Source: Geobacter sp. UBA1603 (GTDB lineage: Bacteria > Desulfobacterota > Desulfuromonadia > Geobacterales > Pseudopelobacteraceae). Taken from it: 7,802 bases of DNA. The first letter of the stretch is position 1, and each line of letters starts with the position of its first letter. A program made the position numbers and the translations under genes. This document shows, one piece after another, positions 1-6,144 of this stretch. The notes under the pieces were generated by a model. That model had not been told where the DNA came from and did no database searches. It worked only from the letters and a program-made list of their open reading frames with translations. The stretch lies in assembly GCA_002322035.1 (NCBI GenBank), contig DCNF01000021.1:1-7802 (forward strand). The letters run 5' to 3'.

Positions 1-354
1 GACGTCATCCTCGACCACGTCGGCGCGAAGTACCTCGGGCCGAACATGAACGCCCTCGGCTACGCGGGCCGGCTCGTGGTCATCGGGGTCACGAGCGGCA
101 TCAAGGCCGAGCTGAACCTCGCGCTCATGATGGTGAAGCGCCAGCAGATCATCGGCTCGGTGCTCCGCTCCCGCCCGGTGAAGGACAAGGGGGAGATCGT
201 GGCCGAATTCACGCGGACGGCGATCCCCAAGTTCGCCGACCGGACCATCGTGCCGATCATCGAGAAGGTATTCCCGATGGATCAGGTAGTGGAAGCACAC
301 CGCATGATGGAAGAGGACAAGCACTTCGGCAAGATCGTCCTCAAGATTCAGTAA
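1..354 (+). CDS. NAD(P)H:quinone oxidoreductase, zinc-type MDR family (3' end only)
   Basis: The frame is open from base 1 and ends with TAA at 352-354, so 117 C-terminal residues are visible and the start lies outside the window. The visible part opens with DVILDHVGAKYLGPNMNAL, then GYAGRLVVIGV, the typical second half of the Rossmann nucleotide-binding domain of PIG3/quinone-oxidoreductase-like MDR proteins. It ends with the family-typical stretch VFPMDQVVEAHRMMEEDKHFGKIVL. Such enzymes reduce quinones or enoyl/enone substrates with NADPH in the cytoplasm; the substrate cannot be read from this fragment. Third codon positions are almost all G or C: only 1 of the first 89 visible codons ends in A/T, against 7 of the last 28. 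This is unlike the genes that follow and suggests transfer or recombination. The gene is followed by an intrinsic terminator, so it probably ends its own transcription unit. Family assignment is fairly sure; specificity is not. Confidence 0.88.
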   Translation, partial: DVILDHVGAKYLGPNMNALGYAGRLVVIGVTSGIKAELNLALMMVKRQQIIGSVLRSRPVKDKGEIVAEFTRTAIPKFADRTIVPIIEKVFPMDQVVEAHRMMEEDKHFGKIVLKIQ

Positions 355-382
355 GCCAGTTTCTGCCATTTCTGCAGATGAC

Positions 383-414
383 GGGCGGGGAAACACCCCG
401 CCCTTTTCATTTTC
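383..414 (+). terminator. Rho-independent terminator after the quinone oxidoreductase gene
   Basis: An 8-bp perfect GC stem (GGGCGGGG at 383-390 pairing with CCCCGCCC at 396-403) closes a five-base AAACA loop. It is followed by TTTTCATTTT. It lies 29 bases after the stop codon of the upstream plus-strand gene. It also leaves very little room (about 25 bases) before the ATG of the next gene, so that gene's promoter must overlap the terminator region or the gene relies on read-through. Confidence 0.88.
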
Positions 415-438
415 CGGTGGTTGTGCTACCGTTGCACC

Positions 439-960
439 ATGTCATCCCCCCTCGACAACTACCGCAGCCTGATCGAAAAGGTCGATTCACTCTGTAACGG
501 CATCCGGCAGGCCCTTGGCGATCAGATAACCTGCAGCGAAGGGTGCAGCGGCTGCTGTACCGCCATCACCGTATTCCCGGTGGAAGCAGCCGCATTGAGA
601 GAGGCTCAGAACGCCCTTGATCCGGCCGCCGCAGATATGGTTCGCCGTCATGTGGCCGACCACGCCGACGGAGAACGCTGCCCCCTCCTCTCACACCACC
701 GCTGCCTGCTCTACCATGCCCGGCCGATCATCTGCCGCACCCACGGGCTACCGATTCTTTACAGCTCTGACAACGGCCGCACCCTTGACTGTTGTCCCCA
801 TAACCTCCCCGAACGTGAGTCATTAACCGGGGCAGCCATCATCGACCTTGATCGGCTCAACACCCTTTTGACTGCCGTCAATGCCCTCTATCTCTCACAA
901 AACGATCTCGGCCAGCGGGCCGAGCGGGTCTCCATTTTCGAAGCCCTCCTTGCCGGATAA
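439..960 (+). CDS. YkgJ family cysteine-cluster protein (putative metal/Fe-S binding)
   Basis: A 173-residue cytoplasmic protein with the signature of the YkgJ (former UPF0153, CxxCxxCC) family. Residues 32-40 carry C-x3-C-x2-CC (TCSEGCSGCC). C81 and C89 follow (CPLL...RCLLY), then RPIICRTHG with C99, and a CC pair at 118-119. The spaced cysteines are thought to bind zinc or an Fe-S cluster, but the biochemical role of the family is not established. ATG at 439 is chosen because the protein then begins just ahead of the conserved region. A TTG at 421 is in frame and would add MCYRCT. Neither has a convincing Shine-Dalgarno sequence (only GGTGG at 416-420), so the start is uncertain. The TAA stop overlaps the ATG of the methyltransferase gene (TAATG), which points to translational coupling and one operon. 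No membrane segment or signal peptide is seen. Confidence 0.85.
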   Translation: MSSPLDNYRSLIEKVDSLCNGIRQALGDQITCSEGCSGCCTAITVFPVEAAALREAQNALDPAAADMVRRHVADHADGERCPLLSHHRCLLYHARPIICRTHGLPILYSSDNGRTLDCCPHNLPERESLTGAAIIDLDRLNTLLTAVNALYLSQNDLGQRAERVSIFEALLAG

Positions 961-2138
961 TGACGATCATCAGGCTTAAAAAAAACGAAGACCGCCGAAT
1001 AAAGAACGGTCACCCTTGGGTTTTCAGCAACGAGATCGAGCGGCTTGAAGGTTCTCGAGAGCCGGGAGCCAGTGCTGAACTGCATGACGCCGCCGGCGGC
1101 CTCATTGGAGTCGGACACTACAACCCCCATTCTCTGATCGCGTTCCGGCTCCTGTCGCGACAGCGTGATGACATCGACAGCCTTGCGTTCTACGAAACGC
1201 GCATTCGCGCGGCATTAGCCCACCGCAGGGCACTCTACCCCGGTCTGCAGACCTTCCGCGCAGTATACGGCGAGAGCGATGTTCTCCCCGGGCTGGTTGT
1301 TGACAAATACGGAGACTGCCTGGCGATCCAGATACTGTCCTGCGGCATGGAGCAGCGCCGCGACCTGCTGCTGGAGGCCCTGCTGAAGACCTTCTCGCCC
1401 AGAGGCATCATCGCCCGCAATGACACCTCCGTGAGGAGTCTTGAAGGGTTGCCGGAAACGGTCGAGCTGCTTGCCGGGGAGATTCCTGATCGGGTAGAGA
1501 TGGTAGAAAACGGACTGCGCTTCATGATCAGTCTGCAGGATGGACAAAAAACGGGGGGATTCCTCGACCAGAAAGAGAACCACATGCTGCTGAACGGCAT
1601 CTGCCGTAACAGACATGTGCTGGATTGCTTCTGCTATACCGGCGGCTGGGCGATTCATGCCGGGCACTTTGGGGCGGCCTCGGTTCTGGGGCTCGATATT
1701 TCAGGCAATGCAATCACTCAAGCCACCGCGAATGCCGTCCTGAACAACCTTGCCGGTCCGGTGCGCTTTGAGGAGTGCGATGCTTTCGAGCGGCTGCGCA
1801 GTCTCAAACATGAGGGGAGGCGCTTCGGCGTTGTGATTATGGATCCGCCGGCTTTCGCAAAAAACCGCAGAAACATCGCCGAGGCGACCAAAGGATACCT
1901 GACCGTAAACCGGCGGGCCCTGGAGCTCCTGGAACCGGGAGGCCACCTGATAACCTGCTCCTGTTCCTACCACATGGGACGGGAACCGTTTCGCGAGATG
2001 CTGGTGCAGGCTGCCCGACAGGCCCGGCGTCAGGTTCGTCTCGTGGAAAGCTGCTCCCAGTCGCCTGACCACCCGATTCTGCTTACGTTCCCCGAGTCAG
2101 AATATCTGAAGTGCCTTGTCCTGCAGGTGATTGACTGA
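960..2138 (+). CDS. rlmI: Class I SAM-dependent rRNA methyltransferase, RlmI-like (23S rRNA m5C)
   Basis: A 392-residue protein, matching the roughly 390-400 residues usual for the RlmI/YccW family, which methylates C5 of a cytosine in 23S rRNA (C1962 in E. coli) using S-adenosylmethionine. An N-terminal PUA-type RNA-binding region covers about residues 1-75 (KNGHPWVFSNEI at 16-27). GQKTGGFLDQ at 195-204 precedes the Rossmann fold. SAM-binding motif I is VLDCFCYTGG at 220-229, and the acidic loop LGLDIS lies at 243-248. Motif IV is MDPPAFAKNRR at 294-304. The cysteine-bearing motif TCSCSYHM at 332-339 carries the presumed catalytic Cys. The start ATG overlaps the stop of the YkgJ-type gene, so expression is probably coupled. 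No strong ribosome site lies upstream, which fits re-initiation. The family call is firm; the exact target base is taken from family knowledge. Confidence 0.92.
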   Translation: MTIIRLKKNEDRRIKNGHPWVFSNEIERLEGSREPGASAELHDAAGGLIGVGHYNPHSLIAFRLLSRQRDDIDSLAFYETRIRAALAHRRALYPGLQTFRAVYGESDVLPGLVVDKYGDCLAIQILSCGMEQRRDLLLEALLKTFSPRGIIARNDTSVRSLEGLPETVELLAGEIPDRVEMVENGLRFMISLQDGQKTGGFLDQKENHMLLNGICRNRHVLDCFCYTGGWAIHAGHFGAASVLGLDISGNAITQATANAVLNNLAGPVRFEECDAFERLRSLKHEGRRFGVVIMDPPAFAKNRRNIAEATKGYLTVNRRALELLEPGGHLITCSCSYHMGREPFREMLVQAARQARRQVRLVESCSQSPDHPILLTFPESEYLKCLVLQVID

Positions 2139-2210
2139 CACAATAGTTCACAATTTCCCAGCCCCTGAAACCATACTTTAGTGAGACATATTCTGTCACG
2201 TCAATGCCAT
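2139..2210. other. Convergent intergenic gap without a clear terminator
   Basis: This 72-base gap separates the ends of rlmI (plus) and the GntR-type regulator (minus). It is AT-richer than its flanks. Only weak hairpins can be drawn (for example GACA/TGTC around 2185-2197), with no GC stem followed by a T run on either strand. Termination here may be Rho-dependent or lie inside the facing gene. Confidence 0.4.
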
Positions 2211-2930
2211 CTATTCCTGTAGGCGGGAAACATAGAGACTGCTGCGCTGCTCGGCAAACCCCAGATGGATCATCATCGCTTCGCGGGCCTGTTCTGCATT
2301 CCTGTCACGAATCGCCAGAAATATGTCCCGATGGTGACGGTAGAGCTGCTGATGGTCCTGGCCGGTCAGGTACACGGCCCGCCAGACGCTCTGCTGAAAT
2401 TCCTTCATGGCATCGAAAATGGTCTGCATAAGGTGCAGCCAGACAATATTGTGGGTGGCACGGGCAATCAGGATATGGAAGTTGGCGTCCAGGTCTTCGG
2501 AGGGATGCATCCCCTCCAGATTGCGCTCCATCCCGGAAACGATCTCTTCCAGCCGGCGAATATCTTCAGGCAGCGCTCGCTGGGCGGCGTACCAGGCGGT
2601 CCATGATTCCATGCCCTTGCGCACTTCAATCACATCCAGCGCCCGTTCCTGCTGATAGCGGATCAGTTCGCCCAAGGGGTTTCCGGCACTGGTTTCCACC
2701 AGCGACATGACGACGGTCCCTCCACCCTGATAGGACATCACCAGGCCGGCCGATGCAAGCACATTCAACGCTTCACGGACCGACGGCCGCGACACGCCGA
2801 ACATCTCTGCCAGTTCCCGCTCAGGGGGCAGTTTGTCCCCGGGCACAAACTCGCCGGCCAGGATAGAGTTTCTGATCTGCTCGGCGATCTGGCTGGAGAC
2901 CTTCTTCGGTTTTATGGGCTGAAACAACAT
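2211..2930 (-). CDS. FadR/GntR-family transcriptional regulator with FCD domain (LldR/PdhR-like)
   Basis: A 239-residue cytoplasmic DNA-binding regulator, normal length for the FadR subfamily. Residues 8-75 form the winged helix: VSSQIAEQIRNSILAGEF, then GDKLPPERELAEMFGVSRPS (31-50), VREALNVLASAGLV and the wing YQGGGTVV. The all-helical FCD ligand domain spans about 97-230. Its metal-ligand pattern is visible as D148 and H152 (DLDANFH), H200 (HHRDIF) and H222 (MIHLGF). FCD domains with these residues bind a divalent metal that coordinates a carboxylate effector, and LldR and PdhR sense lactate or pyruvate. The gene ends a six-gene minus-strand run that starts with lactate uptake and oxidation, so control of those genes is plausible but inferred. 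The start ATG has only a weak GGGA upstream. The 78-base gap to the lipoprotein gene could hold its own promoter, but no clear -35/-10 pair or operator was found. Confidence 0.9.
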   Translation of the reverse strand: MLFQPIKPKKVSSQIAEQIRNSILAGEFVPGDKLPPERELAEMFGVSRPSVREALNVLASAGLVMSYQGGGTVVMSLVETSAGNPLGELIRYQQERALDVIEVRKGMESWTAWYAAQRALPEDIRRLEEIVSGMERNLEGMHPSEDLDANFHILIARATHNIVWLHLMQTIFDAMKEFQQSVWRAVYLTGQDHQQLYRHHRDIFLAIRDRNAEQAREAMMIHLGFAEQRSSLYVSRLQE

Positions 2931-3008
2931 GTAAGAGTCCCGTTTCTTTCAATGGATCTGAACATGTGACGGCTCTTTCCTACATCATTTGACATCACTT
3001 TGCAATCA

Positions 3009-3968
3009 TCACCGCTGCTGACTGCTCTGTTCACTGCACTGGAGGCCGATCCGGAGATTCTCCAGATTTCTGCTCATCAATTCAAGAAACGTGGTGCCAC
3101 GGGTAAAATCCTCTGTGCTGATATTATGGGCCCCATGCAGCATCAATACCGAAATCCCCGTCTCGCGGGCTATCATTTCAGAGATCCGCGGAGAAAGAAG
3201 CTCTTCACTGAAAATATATTTCAAGCCTTCCATTTTGACCCTCTTGACCAGTGCCACAAGCGTGGACGGCGTCGGCTCGGCATCGGCGTTGACCGCAGCT
3301 GCAGAAGCATAGGTGAGGCCGTAGCGCCGTGCCAGATACCCAAAGGCATAATGCCCGCCATGCAGGAACGTTCGGTGACGACAGCTGGAAAGAGTTTCGG
3401 TGAATCGTAGGTCAAGTGCCTTCAGTCGGTCAACAAGGGCAGTTGCGTTCGCAGCATAATAAGCGCTGTTTGCCGGATCCTTGGCAGCCAGGGCAGCTTC
3501 GATCGACCGGACCATGATCTGGGCATTGGCGAAATCAAGCCAGATGTGGGGATCCATTCCGGCCCCGTGCCCATGACCATCGTGTTCGTCATGCTGTTCC
3601 GGACGCCCCCCCCTCAAAAACGTAACACCGGCACCGGAATCAACCAGAAGCAGCTGGTTTCCCCCCGCACTCCGTGCAAATTTTATCGCCCATGGCTCCA
3701 TATACTGGTTGGTATAGACAAAAACATCAGCGGCTCTGATCCGCAACGCATCATCGGGGCGGGGCTGGAAACTGTGCGCCTCAACGCCGGGTGGCAGAAG
3801 CAGCGAGACGCGGACACGCTCGCCGCCCACCGTCCGGGCAAAATCATAAAGCGGGAAAAGGGTGGTTACTACTGTTAGCTGTCGTGGTGGGGGATGAGGA
3901 GCGGAATCCTGCTTGGTGCAGGCAGCTGCAAACAGCGCAAGGACAAGTACGGGTATTATGTGGCGCAT
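3009..3968 (-). CDS. Zinc ABC transporter substrate-binding lipoprotein, ZnuA-like (cluster A-I)
   Basis: With the chosen ATG the product has 319 residues. It begins MRHIIPVLVLALFAAAC, a lipoprotein signal with Cys17 as the expected lipidation site, so the protein is probably tethered in the periplasm. The mature part follows the cluster A-I fold that captures Zn2+ or Mn2+: LTVVTTLFPLYDFARTVGG, first ligand H65 (GVEAHSF), a short His-rich loop (H126, H129, H132, H134), second ligand H141 (DPHIWLD) and third ligand H203 or H206 (HGGHY). SEELLSPR follows, and the family-like ending LHGAHNIS. The His loop favours zinc. An in-frame ATG at 3980 gives MLLN plus the same signal, and a TTG at 4034 would bury the signal; none has a good ribosome site. 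No permease or ATPase gene (znuB, znuC) lies on either side in the window, so partners must be encoded elsewhere. Confidence 0.88.
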   Translation of the reverse strand: MRHIIPVLVLALFAAACTKQDSAPHPPPRQLTVVTTLFPLYDFARTVGGERVRVSLLLPPGVEAHSFQPRPDDALRIRAADVFVYTNQYMEPWAIKFARSAGGNQLLLVDSGAGVTFLRGGRPEQHDEHDGHGHGAGMDPHIWLDFANAQIMVRSIEAALAAKDPANSAYYAANATALVDRLKALDLRFTETLSSCRHRTFLHGGHYAFGYLARRYGLTYASAAAVNADAEPTPSTLVALVKRVKMEGLKYIFSEELLSPRISEMIARETGISVLMLHGAHNISTEDFTRGTTFLELMSRNLENLRIGLQCSEQSSQQR

Positions 3969-4126
3969 GTTTAGGAGCATGAAAGAATGTATCTGGCAGT
4001 CAGATGCCGGAGGGGCGCAGCCCGGGAAAAGCAATGATCACATCCCGACCTCGCTGGGCTGAAGGGAGACAGGTCCTTCCCACCCGTTCCCATGTCATGT
4101 CATACTGCAAGCGCAGTCGGCATCGG

Positions 4127-4744
4127 TCAGTTAAAAAAGAAACGGGCGCCGAATCCCATGGAAATGTTCATGGGATCAAGCGTGCCGATTTTAGTCCCGC
4201 CGATGGTAATATCGGCATCAGGGGCCACGATGATCCGGGCTTCGCCGACCAGTGCCAGCTGCTTGGTCAGAAAATAATCCGCACCGGCCGCTAAATGGAA
4301 TCCGGGGACCGTGTCTACATCGGCTTTAATCCCGTTCGGTCTGGTAAAATCACTGGAAATGATATCAATACCGCCACCTAGATAGGGCACGAGGCGGGGC
4401 TGGGGGCTGGCAAAACGATACTGGGCGCCAATTGCGTAGTAGTTTATGTCGAAACTGCCGAAGTGTGACCCGGCCACATCACCGTCGAACTCTGTATGGC
4501 TTACCAAAAACTCCAGAGCAACCCTCGAATCAATACCATAGAGGAACCCGCCGCCGATCCCAAACGCGGCATCAGTTGATGCTACGCTTTTCGGCGGCCC
4601 TTGAAACTCGCTGTCAGCAGGGACCACAAACCCGGCCAGAACAGTCGAAGCAAGGCGTCCCTTGAGCGGTTCGGCGAATCCCGAGGAAGTGGCAACCAAG
4701 ACAAAAACAGCGATTATGGCAATACATGAAAATCTATGCATCAT
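4127..4744 (-). CDS. Outer-membrane beta-barrel protein (OmpW/OmpA-like small barrel)
   Basis: A 205-residue protein with a clear Sec signal peptide: MMHR, a hydrophobic core at about 6-18 and a likely cut after GFA (residue 24). The rest alternates polar and hydrophobic residues with many glycines and aromatics, for example FGIGGGFLYGI (61-71), SFDINYYAIGAQYRF (97-111), LVPYLGGGIDII (118-129) and FHLAAGADYFLTKQLALVGEARI (149-171). This pattern suits a barrel of about eight strands. The layout resembles OmpW-like proteins, but the sequence alone does not fix the family or a substrate. The last residues are GFGARFFFN, so an Asn follows the aromatic end normally used as the beta-signal. ATG at 4744 is chosen because GGGAG lies eight bases ahead. 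The gene lies 82 bases after glcF and 158 bases before the zinc-binding lipoprotein gene, all on the same strand. Confidence 0.85.
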   Translation of the reverse strand: MMHRFSCIAIIAVFVLVATSSGFAEPLKGRLASTVLAGFVVPADSEFQGPPKSVASTDAAFGIGGGFLYGIDSRVALEFLVSHTEFDGDVAGSHFGSFDINYYAIGAQYRFASPQPRLVPYLGGGIDIISSDFTRPNGIKADVDTVPGFHLAAGADYFLTKQLALVGEARIIVAPDADITIGGTKIGTLDPMNISMGFGARFFFN

Positions 4745-4752
4745 GACGGAAT

Positions 4753-4757
4753 CTCCC
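4753..4757 (-). promoter_or_regulatory. Shine-Dalgarno site of the outer-membrane barrel gene
   Basis: GGGAG on the minus strand ends eight bases before ATG at 4744 and eleven before a second ATG at 4741. This supports 4744 as the start. Confidence 0.65.
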
Positions 4758-4798
4758 GTTACTGGAATCTGAACAGCCAGGCGTTTATGTACAACGAC

Positions 4799-4813
4799 TG
4801 ACCTTCCAGGTCA
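4799..4813. repeat. 15-base inverted repeat between glcF and the barrel gene
   Basis: TGACCT and AGGTCA form perfect 6-bp arms around a three-base centre. The element lies 14 bases past the glcF stop codon in the transcript and 55 bases before the barrel gene start. It could act as a weak mRNA 3' hairpin for glcF or as a protein-binding palindrome. There is no T run after it on the minus strand, so it is not a standard terminator. Confidence 0.5.
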
Positions 4814-4826
4814 AGGGAGAAGCATA

Positions 4827-6071
4827 TCAGGCTGCATTAATACTCCGCAGGAGTACCTCGGTCAGGTGCATGATCCGCACCCCTGGAAGATGTTCGGCCA
4901 GGCCCTTTTTGAGCTGTAGCAGGCAGCCGGGATTGGAAGTCACCAGCACGTCGCAGCCACTGGCCGCGATGTTGTCCAGCTTGCGTTTCAGGATACGGTC
5001 GGACATTTCCGGCTTGGCTATATTGTAAGTTCCGGCGCTGCCGCAGCAGGCATCTGCCTCAGCCATTTCTTTGTATGCGAGCCCCGGTACCAGTTTCAGC
5101 AGATCACGCGGTTCTTTGCGAATACCCTGGCAATGGGCGATGTGGCAGGGGTCGTGGTAGGTAACCTTGAGATCGAGCGGCCTGAACCGAGATTTCAGCT
5201 CATCGGAATGCAGAGCCAGTATCTGGGAGATATCACGCACCTTGCCGCTGAAGGCCGATGCAGCAGGATCACCATCCAGATGATGACCGTACTTCTTCAA
5301 CTCGGCACCGCAGCCGCCGCAATCGGTCACAATGAAGTCCAACGTGTGGCCACCAAAGATGTCTATGTTGGTACGGGCATCCTGCCGCAATCCTTCCAGA
5401 TCGCCCCCCAGCATATTTGGAGCACCGCAGCACACCTGGTTGCGGGGGGTAATCACCTTATAGCCCAGATACGAAAGCAGCTGGATCGTAGCCCGGCTGG
5501 CATCGCTGAAAATCAGACTCATGACGCACCCCAGGAAAAAACCGACCGTGCCGCGCTCGGTGCCCTGGGCCGATGTAACTTCCTGAATCTCCTGGCGCAG
5601 CGGACGGCTCGGCAGCTCTGGTAACAGCCCTTCCATCCGCTCCAGCGGTTTAGGGAACATCTTGAGCACACCCAGGGTGCGGACCAGTTTCTGCAATCCG
5701 CTTTTCTGGTAGACCCGCATCGGCACCAGGGAGCTTTCCAGACGATCCGGGTGCGGCACCAGCTTGCGCAAAATCAGGTCCTCCATAAAACCAAGCCCGG
5801 CACTTTCCTTGCGTTCACAACTGAATTCGGCTACCAGCTCGCCGGCATTGACCCCGCAAGGGCAGGCCGAGGCACAGGCCTGGCAGTCCAGGCAGAGCGA
5901 CAGATACTCCAGCAGCCGCCCGGACTGATCCAGATCACCCTCTTGCACCTTGCGTACCAGGGCCACCCGGCCACGGGGCGAAGCGGTTTCCAGGAAGGTT
6001 TCTTTATAGGTGGGGCAGACAGGAAGACACATGCCGCAGCGCATGCAGTTGATGAGTTTGACATAGTCCAT
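4827..6071 (-). CDS. glcF: GlcF-like Fe-S subunit of lactate/glycolate dehydrogenase
   Basis: A 414-residue electron-transfer subunit, close to the usual length for GlcF (about 400). Two 4Fe-4S ferredoxin motifs sit at the N-terminus: C9-x2-C12-x2-C15-x3-C19-P and C60-x2-C63-x2-C66-x3-C70-P. Two CCG (heterodisulfide-reductase D-type) domains follow. The first has GC182, CCG at 214-216 and DCGGC at 250-254. The second has HDPCH at 306-310, CCG at 342-344 and NPGC at 380-383. It is expected to take electrons from the FAD subunit encoded just upstream and pass them to membrane carriers. No membrane segment is seen, so it is a cytoplasmic, peripheral protein. AGAGG lies six bases before the ATG and supports the start. 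The 73-base gap after glcD holds no obvious promoter, which fits one operon. Whether the substrate is D-lactate or glycolate cannot be told from this subunit. Confidence 0.93.
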   Translation of the reverse strand: MDYVKLINCMRCGMCLPVCPTYKETFLETASPRGRVALVRKVQEGDLDQSGRLLEYLSLCLDCQACASACPCGVNAGELVAEFSCERKESAGLGFMEDLILRKLVPHPDRLESSLVPMRVYQKSGLQKLVRTLGVLKMFPKPLERMEGLLPELPSRPLRQEIQEVTSAQGTERGTVGFFLGCVMSLIFSDASRATIQLLSYLGYKVITPRNQVCCGAPNMLGGDLEGLRQDARTNIDIFGGHTLDFIVTDCGGCGAELKKYGHHLDGDPAASAFSGKVRDISQILALHSDELKSRFRPLDLKVTYHDPCHIAHCQGIRKEPRDLLKLVPGLAYKEMAEADACCGSAGTYNIAKPEMSDRILKRKLDNIAASGCDVLVTSNPGCLLQLKKGLAEHLPGVRIMHLTEVLLRSINAA

Positions 6072-6144
6072 ACATTACCTCTTATTACGGCTGCGGATTT
6101 CCGGAACCTGGCATCGCCGAGATCGCGTAAAATCCTCGCCCGTC

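Noticed and set aside
60..260. Minus-strand open frame opposite the first gene
   Set aside because: High GC at third positions of the real gene removes stops from the opposite strand; the product has no recognisable pattern.
1215..2072. Two long minus-strand open frames (1215-1667 and 1701-2072) opposite rlmI
   Set aside because: They lie fully inside a well-supported methyltransferase gene, and their translations show no recognisable domain, so they are antisense shadows.
2689..2702. CTGGT-TTCC-ACCAG palindrome inside the regulator gene as an autoregulatory site
   Set aside because: It is within coding sequence, far from the gene start, and short enough to arise by chance.
2982..2997. Tandem ACATCA repeat upstream of the regulator as an operator
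   Set aside because: Two six-base units ten bases apart are too short to separate from chance, and no promoter elements could be placed around them.
3009..4034. Longer form of the zinc-binding lipoprotein starting at TTG 4034
   Set aside because: It would add 22 residues ahead of a complete lipoprotein signal peptide, which would place the signal inside the protein.
4104..4117. Hairpin ACTGC/GCAGT after the barrel gene as a terminator
   Set aside because: The stem is only 5 bp and no T run follows it on the minus strand.
5133..5624. A 163-codon plus-strand open frame opposite glcF
   Set aside because: It is wholly contained in glcF, whose cysteine motifs are intact, and has no family-like sequence or ribosome site.
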